Made by a program: the position numbers and the translations under genes. Positions 21,586 to 27,131 of a DNA stretch of 27,131 nt are shown in pieces. Under the pieces are notes generated by a model, which was not told the DNA's origin, searched no databases, and saw only the letters and a program-made list of their open reading frames with translations. The stretch covers positions 1-27,131 of the forward strand of contig NZ_CAKZIK010000013.1 of NCBI RefSeq assembly GCF_936933875.1, in the 5' to 3' direction. How positions within the stretch are numbered: position 1 is the stretch's first letter; every line of letters starts with the position of its first letter. The DNA comes from an uncultured Chryseobacterium sp. GTDB taxonomy: Bacteria; Bacteroidota; Bacteroidia; Flavobacteriales; Weeksellaceae.

Positions 21586-23304
21586 TTAATTTACACCGTT
21601 CATCATTTTTTTCAATCTTGGAGAAAGCAATGCTAAAATAACTGCAGCGATACCACATAATACTACAAACACCATGAAAAACTCATATAAGTTATGAATT
21701 TCAAATCCGGCAAAACTTGTATTTGCTGTTGGCAATTGCTCTTTTTCAAATAAAGCGACTTGCTCTGTTGTTAAAGTGGTCTTTTTATCTAAAACATCTT
21801 GCAGGTTAACTCCTAATTTTTCCGCTTTAATAAATTTGTCACCCGTCGCAGGAATTAAAGCTCCTAGAGAACCAGCCAAAGCGTAGCCTGCAGCGTTGGA
21901 GATAAAGAAAACTCCATATAGTAGAGAGGCAAATCTTTTTGGTGCTAACTTTCCTACCAGCGATAAACCAATAGGCGACAGGCATAATTCCCCCATTGTT
22001 TGAATTAAGTATAATAAAATTAACCATTTTATTGCGAGCATTCCTGAGTTGCCCAAATCTTTCACATTGTGAGCAATAATAAAATAACTTAAGGCTATTA
22101 ATGCTAAACCAATTGCTTGTTTCATTGGTGATACAGGTTCTTTTCCGTTCGCTCTCAATTTATCCCAAAGTAAACTAAAAGGTAATGCTAAAGCTACTAC
22201 GAAAATACCATTAAAAATCTGCACCATTGATGGTGGCATATTCCATCCGAAAATATTACGGTCCGTCTGATTATCTGCAATAAAAGTTAGAGAAGAACCA
22301 GCCTGTTCAAAAGCTGCCCAAAAGAATATGATAAAAAATGAAACAATGTAAATTACCCAAATTCTTTGTCTTTCAACTTTATTTTCAGCAGAACTCATAA
22401 TTAAAAATGCCAGTGAAATACCTGCCGAGTAAATGAAAGGATATATTAAGCCTTTTATAAGTTGGCCCATTGCTACAGAGCTAAATCCGAGTTCTCCCAC
22501 CAAAAGATACCTGAACACAAAGAATAAAGCTACAAACAGCCCGATCGCTATACCTATAGCTTTACCAGAAAATTTCGCAGTTTGGGTTTCACCTTCTTCG
22601 AAATCTTCACTTGTATTGTTTTTTGGTAGACCTCCAATAGGTCTTCCTTCAGGAGTTACAACATATTTATTTTTCAGGATAAAGAATGTTACCGTACCGA
22701 TGATCATTGCAATTGATGCTGCCAAAAATCCCCATTTAAATGCAAATATATCTCTCGCTCCAGTTGCTGCATCTTTCACATCACCAAGGTAAGGACATAT
22801 AAATTGCCCAAGAAATGCTCCCAAGTTAATACCCATGTAAAAAATAGTGAAGGCAGAGTCTAATTTGGATTTCTCCTCTTTAGGATATAGACTTCCCACC
22901 ATTGAGGAAATATTCGGTTTGAAAAATCCATTTCCAAATATGATGATGAACAGTGCTAACCACATGATTAATTTCGCATTTGATAAACTATCCGGAAAAA
23001 TGGATGCGCTTATAAACAGTAAGAACTGACCAAGAGCCATTACTGAGCCTCCTATTAATATTGCGTTTCTGTTCCCAATATATTTATCAGCGATAAAACC
23101 TCCTAAGAGTGGCGTCAAATAGCATAATGCTAAAAATCCGCCGTAGATAATTGCAGCATCCGCTTCTTTTATCAATAGAGAATTTACCATAAATAATGTT
23201 AGCAACGCACGCATTCCATAGAAATTGAAACGCTCCCACATTTCTGTACCAAATAAGACCCAAAGACCTTTCGGATGTCTAGATTTAGCTTGTACTGTAT
23301 CCAT
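21586..23304 (-). CDS. Proton-coupled peptide transporter (POT/PTR2 family), second of three
   Basis: 572 residues. Motifs as in the neighbouring transporters: GTEMWERFNFYG (Glu21, Glu24, Arg25), GGFIADKYIGNRN, NGFFKPNISSMVGSLY (Lys129), TIFYMGINLGAFLGQ, helix 7 FFWAAFEQAGSSL with acidic Glu333, and GELCLSPIGLSLVGKL. It is longer than the first copy mainly because of two regions: a cytoplasmic linker after helix 6 (about 212-248, VVTPEGRPIGGLPKNN then acidic residues), and an extra loop of about 50 residues between the last two helices (about 487-536, Lys/Glu/Thr-rich). The latter should face the periplasm. A full promoter (TTG, 19 bp, TATATTTG) lies just upstream, and a terminator downstream. 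Confidence 0.93.
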   Translation of the reverse strand: MDTVQAKSRHPKGLWVLFGTEMWERFNFYGMRALLTLFMVNSLLIKEADAAIIYGGFLALCYLTPLLGGFIADKYIGNRNAILIGGSVMALGQFLLFISASIFPDSLSNAKLIMWLALFIIIFGNGFFKPNISSMVGSLYPKEEKSKLDSAFTIFYMGINLGAFLGQFICPYLGDVKDAATGARDIFAFKWGFLAASIAMIIGTVTFFILKNKYVVTPEGRPIGGLPKNNTSEDFEEGETQTAKFSGKAIGIAIGLFVALFFVFRYLLVGELGFSSVAMGQLIKGLIYPFIYSAGISLAFLIMSSAENKVERQRIWVIYIVSFFIIFFWAAFEQAGSSLTFIADNQTDRNIFGWNMPPSMVQIFNGIFVVALALPFSLLWDKLRANGKEPVSPMKQAIGLALIALSYFIIAHNVKDLGNSGMLAIKWLILLYLIQTMGELCLSPIGLSLVGKLAPKRFASLLYGVFFISNAAGYALAGSLGALIPATGDKFIKAEKLGVNLQDVLDKKTTLTTEQVALFEKEQLPTANTSFAGFEIHNLYEFFMVFVVLCGIAAVILALLSPRLKKMMNGVN

Positions 23305-23337
23305 ATTTTTTAATTGTTAAATTTTTGTTAAGACTCA

Positions 23338-23367
23338 CAAATATAGTTTTTTTTGATATTTGCACAA
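23338..23367 (-). promoter_or_regulatory. Consensus Bacteroidota promoter for the second POT gene
   Basis: On the minus strand TTG (23367-23365), a spacer of exactly 19 bases, then TATATTTG (23345-23338). Both parts fit the TTG/TAnnTTTG promoter of the Bacteroidota primary sigma factor. Transcription should begin near 23331, giving a leader of about 27 bases before the ATG at 23304. It is the clearest promoter in the window. Confidence 0.8.
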
Positions 23368-23378
23368 GTTAACAAACG

Positions 23379-23406
23379 AAAAAATCGCAGGAAAACCCTG
23401 CGATTT
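23379..23406 (-). terminator. Rho-independent terminator of the third POT gene
   Basis: On the minus strand: stem AAATCGCAGG / CCTGCGATTT with a GTTTT-like loop, followed by TTT. It lies 64 bp past the stop at 23471 and directly before the promoter of the next transporter gene. Confidence 0.88.
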
Positions 23407-23470
23407 GTAGTTATTTTGTAAAATTTTAAAAGTTCAAACCTGAAACTTTAAAATTAGAACCCGAAACTGT

Positions 23471-25141
23471 TTAATGTCCCTGTTCTTTCATAATTCGGTT
23501 CAAACGTTTCAGCATGAATACACCAAGTAAAGTAGCGAAAACCAAGAGTGCAAAATTCACAAGGAAATAATTGGCTTTATTATCGTAATCGTACCACGTT
23601 GAAGCCAAAATTCCCGAAAGTTTGTTTCCAACTGAGTTGGCAAGGAAAAATCCACCAAACATCAAGGCTGTAAATCTCGCCGGTGAAATTTTGGAAACGA
23701 AGGAAAGTCCCATCGGAGAAAGACACAATTCACCAATGGTAATAACGCCGTAACTCGCAACGAGCCACCACGGAGAAACTTTCATTGCACCGTTATTTCC
23801 TGCATAAACTGCGGCTACCATTACCAAACATGAAAGCGCTGAAATAAACAGTCCTAAAACTATTTTTGTTGGCGTTAATGGTTCTTTTCCTTTTCTTCGC
23901 AGCATAGTCCAAAATCCTACCACCAAAGGCGTTAAAGCAATTACCCAAAACGGATTGATTGATTGGAAAAGTTCGGTGTTATAGAGTGATATTTTTTTAT
24001 CGGAACTTGCTTCCAAACTTGCTTTTTTCTCCGGTGTAATATTTTTGAAATAAACATTCTTCGCGATTTCTTTCACAGGTTCTCCGGCTTCATCTTTTTT
24101 CGCACGGAACTGGTCATCGTAAACCGTTACAGGTTCTTTGGAATCAGCATATTCCAAACCTTCTGCCATATATATTGATTCCAAAGGTTTTTCTGCTGAA
24201 GCAGGAACGCTTCTGTCCGTATAATAATTTGCCCAACGTGTTAAAGCTGTTCCGTTTTGTTTGAAAACTGCCCAGAAAAACATGGAAATCAAGAAAATAG
24301 AAAGCAAAGCACCAATTGCTGGTTTTTCTTTTTCATTTGATTTGAAATAAAGAGAAACGTAGAAATAAATCACAGGAATTGTAGCAAAAATAAACGCATC
24401 CGTAGAATCGCTTCCGAAAATATTTCCAGGAATAAACCAACCGATTGCTCCTGCTATAATTGCCGGTAAAAATACTTTCAGCAAAATTTCCGACAGTTTC
24501 GTGTCGCCTTCTTGGACAGGTTTCATTTCGGCTGCTTGACGGTAATGTTTCAAACCAATCGTGAAAATTATCAAGCCCAAAAACATTCCAACTCCGGCCG
24601 TTATAAACGCTTCGCCCCATCCGAATTTATTTCTCATAAAAGCAGCGATGATGTTGCAGATAAAGGCTCCAATGTTAATTCCCATGTAGAAAATATTGTA
24701 ACCAGCATCTTTATTGGCTTTGTAAGGTTCTTCAGCATATAGATTTCCTAAAAGGGTAGAAATGGTAGGTTTGAAGAATCCGTTTCCAATGATAATTAAT
24801 GCCAAAGAACTATAAAACAGCGACATCTCTTTGAAAAGTCCCATTCCGATATAGCCAATTCCCATTAAAGCACCACCTAAATAAATGGATTTGATGTAAC
24901 CTAAAACTCTGTCCGCCAAAAATCCACCAAGAAAAGGTGTCAAATAAGTTAAAGCAATATAAGTCCCGAAAATATCGTCTGCAGATTTATCGGCAATTCC
25001 TAAACCGCCTTCTGCGCCTTGAGGTTCAATAAGATATAATACAAAAATCCCAAGAATAAGATAGTAACCGAAACGCTCCCACATTTCCGTGAAAAACAGG
25101 TAGGGAAGTCCTTTTGGGTGTTTCGCAGTAGATTTTTCCAT
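23471..25141 (-). CDS. POT/PTR2 family transporter with Lys at the helix 7 acidic site, third of three
   Basis: 556 residues from the ATG at 25141. A TTG at 25165 would add eight residues but lies inside the -7 promoter element, so I reject it. Family motifs: FFTEMWERFGYY (Glu19, Glu22, Arg23), GGFLADRVLGYIKS, NGFFKPTISTLLGNLY (Lys124), NIFYMGINIGAFICN and GELCLSPMGLSFVSKIS. It differs in two ways. Helix 7 reads FFWAVFKQNGTALTRWA, with Lys294 where the two neighbours have Glu. After it comes a long polar loop (about 303-395, many Lys/Glu, no Cys) before INPFWVIALTPLVVGFW of helix 8. This loop should lie in the periplasm. Substrate could be peptides, but coupling or specificity may differ. It has its own terminator. 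Confidence 0.9.
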   Translation of the reverse strand: MEKSTAKHPKGLPYLFFTEMWERFGYYLILGIFVLYLIEPQGAEGGLGIADKSADDIFGTYIALTYLTPFLGGFLADRVLGYIKSIYLGGALMGIGYIGMGLFKEMSLFYSSLALIIIGNGFFKPTISTLLGNLYAEEPYKANKDAGYNIFYMGINIGAFICNIIAAFMRNKFGWGEAFITAGVGMFLGLIIFTIGLKHYRQAAEMKPVQEGDTKLSEILLKVFLPAIIAGAIGWFIPGNIFGSDSTDAFIFATIPVIYFYVSLYFKSNEKEKPAIGALLSIFLISMFFWAVFKQNGTALTRWANYYTDRSVPASAEKPLESIYMAEGLEYADSKEPVTVYDDQFRAKKDEAGEPVKEIAKNVYFKNITPEKKASLEASSDKKISLYNTELFQSINPFWVIALTPLVVGFWTMLRRKGKEPLTPTKIVLGLFISALSCLVMVAAVYAGNNGAMKVSPWWLVASYGVITIGELCLSPMGLSFVSKISPARFTALMFGGFFLANSVGNKLSGILASTWYDYDNKANYFLVNFALLVFATLLGVFMLKRLNRIMKEQGH

Positions 25142-25162
25142 AAATTTAAATTCTGAATTCCT

Positions 25163-25170
25163 CAAAAATA
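25163..25170 (-). promoter_or_regulatory. Probable -7 element for the third POT gene
   Basis: On the minus strand TATTTTTG (exact TAnnTTTG), 21 bp before the ATG at 25141. A T-run (TTTTTC) sits about 19 bp upstream but lacks the G of the -33 TTG. The T-run also belongs to the VOC gene terminator. Confidence 0.45.
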
Positions 25171-25187
25171 AACTTTTTTAATTAAAT

Positions 25188-25216
25188 GAAAAATCCCTCT
25201 CGTCCGAAAGGGATTT
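25188..25216 (-). terminator. Rho-independent terminator of the VOC gene
   Basis: On the minus strand: stem AAATCCCTTT / AGAGGGATTT around CGGACG, followed by TTC. It begins 5 bp after the VOC stop and closes the S9 peptidase-VOC unit. Confidence 0.85.
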
Positions 25217-25220
25217 GTAT

Positions 25221-25574
25221 TTAAACTGATGCTCCAAAAGTCAGCAAATTAGTATCGGGATCCAGAATGGATAACTCTCTTTGATTCCAGGGCTTTGTTT
25301 CCAGTTTTCCGCTGGGATGAATGGGAACGTTCTTGCTGATTAAACCATTATAAAAATCATCAATGTCTTCAACCCGAATGTAGATCATCCCGTAATTTTC
25401 TGCAATATTCAAATCAGGAAAAAGAAAGAAGTGTATTTCTATCTGATCTTTTTTCAGCATTAAATAATCAGGATAATCGCCTCCCATCATTTCAAAACCT
25501 AACTGTTCAACATAGAAATTTTTTGTGATTTCTTTGTTGCGCATCGGTAATTTTGGATGAACTGCAGTCAGCAT
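25221..25574 (-). CDS. VOC family protein (glyoxalase/bleomycin-resistance fold)
   Basis: 117 residues, a single VOC (vicinal oxygen chelate) domain. The N-terminal repeat is KLPMRNKEITKNFYVEQLGF, with MMGGDYPDYLMLKKDQIEIH as the first strand set. The second half has YIRVEDIDDFYNGLISKNV and the ending KPWNQRELSILDPDTNLLTF, very typical of bleomycin-resistance-like members. Such proteins bind drugs or act as small metalloenzymes. The possible metal ligands (His48, Glu94-type positions) are only partly clear, so no activity is assigned. It begins 3 bases after the stop of the S9 peptidase gene and is therefore probably co-transcribed with it, though a functional link is not obvious. Confidence 0.87.
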   Translation of the reverse strand: MLTAVHPKLPMRNKEITKNFYVEQLGFEMMGGDYPDYLMLKKDQIEIHFFLFPDLNIAENYGMIYIRVEDIDDFYNGLISKNVPIHPSGKLETKPWNQRELSILDPDTNLLTFGASV

Positions 25575-25577
25575 TTT

Positions 25578-27131
25578 CTATAAATTTTTGAGGATGAAAT
25601 CCGTCATCATCTGATACAGTTGTGGTCTTGTGTTTCCACCAAAAATCCCGTGGTTTTTATCTGGATAAGCCATAAACCCAAACTGTTTTTTGTTCTGAAT
25701 TAAAGCCTCAGAAAATTCCATAGAATTTTGGAAATGTACATTATCATCCGCAGTACCGTGAATTAAAAGAAAATTACCTTTCATCAGTTTTGCAAAAGTA
25801 GTAGGAGAATTATCGTCGTAGCCTGAAGGATTTTCCTGCGGCGTTCTCATAAATCTTTCCGTATAAACAGTGTCATAATATCTCCAGTTCGTTACAGGAG
25901 CCACTGCAATTCCGGTTTTGAAGACATCGGCGCCTTTGGTTAAAGCCAAACTTGCCATATAACCACCGAAACTCCAACCGAAAATTCCGATTCTGGATGC
26001 GTCGATGTATGATTGCTTTCCGAACCATTTTGCAGCTGCTATTTGATCCTCTATTTCGTATTTTCCAAGATTCATATACGTTACTTTTTTGAAAGCTGAT
26101 CCTTTGTAACCCGTTCCACGACCATCAACACATGCTACGATATATCCTTTCTGAACCAAATGTGCAAACCAAAGTCCGTTTCCTGTATCCCAGGAATTGG
26201 CAACACTTTGCGAACCAGGTCCGGAATATTGATACATAAACAATGGATATTTTTTATTAGGATCGAAGTTTTTAGGCTTCATCATCCAAGCGTTCATTTG
26301 GTCTCCGGCTTCATTCGGAATGGTGAAAAATTCTTTGGTCATAAAGCCATCAGTTTCCAATTTTGCTTTTTGAGCATCGTTGTTCTGAAGTTCTTTCACA
26401 GATTTTCCGTTGCCGTCTTTCAATACATAGGTGTAAGGTTTTTTAGCAGAAGAAGAAGTCTCAATGAAATAAGCGTAATTTTTAGAAAAATTTGCAGAAT
26501 TGTTTCCTTCTGGGTTCGAAATCAACTGTGATTTTCCACTGTTGATGTTGATTTTAGAAACCACTTTATTGATGCTGCCGTTTTGGGTTGTCTGAACGTA
26601 AACTTCTTTAGTTTTCGGGTTAAATCCGTAATAATCAGTTACTTCCCATTTTCCTTTGGTGACCTGCTTTTTCAGTTTTCCGTTTTGGTCGTACCAATAC
26701 AAATGTCTGTTTCCATCTCTTTCAGAACCCCAAAGGAACGAATCGTCGTCCAAAAATTCCATCGTTACATTATCTGTATCCACCCATTTTGGGTCGGTTT
26801 CAGTAAATAATTTTGAAACTACTCCGGTTTTAGTATTCACTTTCAGAACATCAGAAGCATTTTGCGTTCTTTCAGAAGTAATTAAAACGATTTCATCCGC
26901 TTTTGAAGTTTGAATAACATTCGGGATGTAATAATTTTTAAATCCTGAAAGATTTAAAGCTGACGTTTTCCCGGAATCCAAACGGTACAATTGAGCCGAA
27001 ACAACAGAATTTTTTTCACCCGCTTTCGGATATTTAAAACGCATTTCAGAAGGGTAGAGCTGTTTGTTGTAAATGGGAATGTACATTTCCGGAACTTCGC
27101 TTTCATTGGATTTTACAAAGACAATGGCATC
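25578..27131 (-). CDS. S9 family peptidase, dipeptidyl-peptidase IV-like (N-terminus outside window)
   Basis: 518 codons are visible. The frame stays open to the right edge, so the beginning (probably about 200 residues including the signal peptide) is missing. The visible first half is the rest of a beta-propeller (WGSERDGNRHLYWYD, typical of the S9B group). The second half is an alpha/beta hydrolase with the catalytic Ser in FGWSFGGYMA, Asp in HGTADDNVHF and His in PDKNHGIFGG, plus oxyanion-hole sequence YQYSGPGSQ. DPP IV enzymes remove dipeptides from the N-terminus of proline- or alanine-containing peptides in the periplasm. The active site is intact. It leads a unit with the VOC gene; three peptide transporter genes follow on the same strand, which fits a role in peptide use. 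Confidence 0.92.
   Translation of the reverse strand, partial: DAIVFVKSNESEVPEMYIPIYNKQLYPSEMRFKYPKAGEKNSVVSAQLYRLDSGKTSALNLSGFKNYYIPNVIQTSKADEIVLITSERTQNASDVLKVNTKTGVVSKLFTETDPKWVDTDNVTMEFLDDDSFLWGSERDGNRHLYWYDQNGKLKKQVTKGKWEVTDYYGFNPKTKEVYVQTTQNGSINKVVSKININSGKSQLISNPEGNNSANFSKNYAYFIETSSSAKKPYTYVLKDGNGKSVKELQNNDAQKAKLETDGFMTKEFFTIPNEAGDQMNAWMMKPKNFDPNKKYPLFMYQYSGPGSQSVANSWDTGNGLWFAHLVQKGYIVACVDGRGTGYKGSAFKKVTYMNLGKYEIEDQIAAAKWFGKQSYIDASRIGIFGWSFGGYMASLALTKGADVFKTGIAVAPVTNWRYYDTVYTERFMRTPQENPSGYDDNSPTTFAKLMKGNFLLIHGTADDNVHFQNSMEFSEALIQNKKQFGFMAYPDKNHGIFGGNTRPQLYQMMTDFILKNL

Noticed and set aside
25142..25165. TTG start that would add eight residues to the third POT protein
   Set aside because: The codon lies within the -7 promoter element TATTTTTG, and the ATG at 25141 aligns with the starts of the neighbouring transporters.
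1..27131. CRISPR array, tRNA or rRNA genes
   Set aside because: No regularly spaced identical repeats and no cloverleaf or rRNA-like sequences were seen on either strand by eye.

Overview
The window reads as AT-rich chromosomal DNA from a flavobacterium of the Bacteroidota, most likely Chryseobacterium or a near relative in the Weeksellaceae. The grounds are a PorZ-type component of the type IX secretion system (found only in Bacteroidota), promoter elements of the Bacteroidota form TAnnTTTG, A-rich leaders with little Shine-Dalgarno sequence, and the sequence style of GpsA, Mqo, RecO and the DUF1684 lipoprotein. The genus is an inference from remembered protein sequences, not from a search.

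Left part (1-6600). The 5' end of an IS1182-type transposase runs off the left edge. Next come an M23 envelope peptidase (minus strand) with its own terminator, gpsA (plus), a gene-free stretch of about 600 bp rich in interspersed repeats, mqo (plus), and three tightly abutting plus-strand genes: an unknown 132-residue protein, a DUF1684 lipoprotein and a GNAT acetyltransferase.

Middle (6600-19240). A compact minus-strand operon runs from 11282 to 6635. It encodes a lipoprotein with a 5'-nucleotidase C-terminal domain, a metallophosphatase with the matching catalytic domain, PorZ and RecO. Diverging from it are dapA with a clear terminator, a second GNAT protein, a small orphan gene, and a signalling operon (AraC-type HTH protein, single-domain response regulator, CHASE3-like/PAS histidine kinase). 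Two very small membrane-protein genes follow. recG lies on the minus strand and appears to lack an ATG/GTG/TTG start at the position its family requires.

Right part (19240-27131, all minus strand). A thioredoxin-like exported protein, three consecutive proton-coupled peptide transporters (POT/PTR2 family), a VOC protein and the C-terminal part of a dipeptidyl-peptidase IV-like S9 protease that runs off the right edge. The protease and transporters together suggest a peptide-scavenging neighbourhood: dipeptides released in the periplasm and imported with protons. One of the three transporters carries Lys where its neighbours carry the TM7 Glu.

Most of the content is ordinary housekeeping. I did not find a convincing new multi-gene system. 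The most informative oddities are paired hairpin repeats whose stems covary, the missing recG start, the Glu-to-Lys change in one transporter, the two-gene 5'-nucleotidase next to porZ, and the small signalling operon whose DNA-binding protein has no receiver domain.
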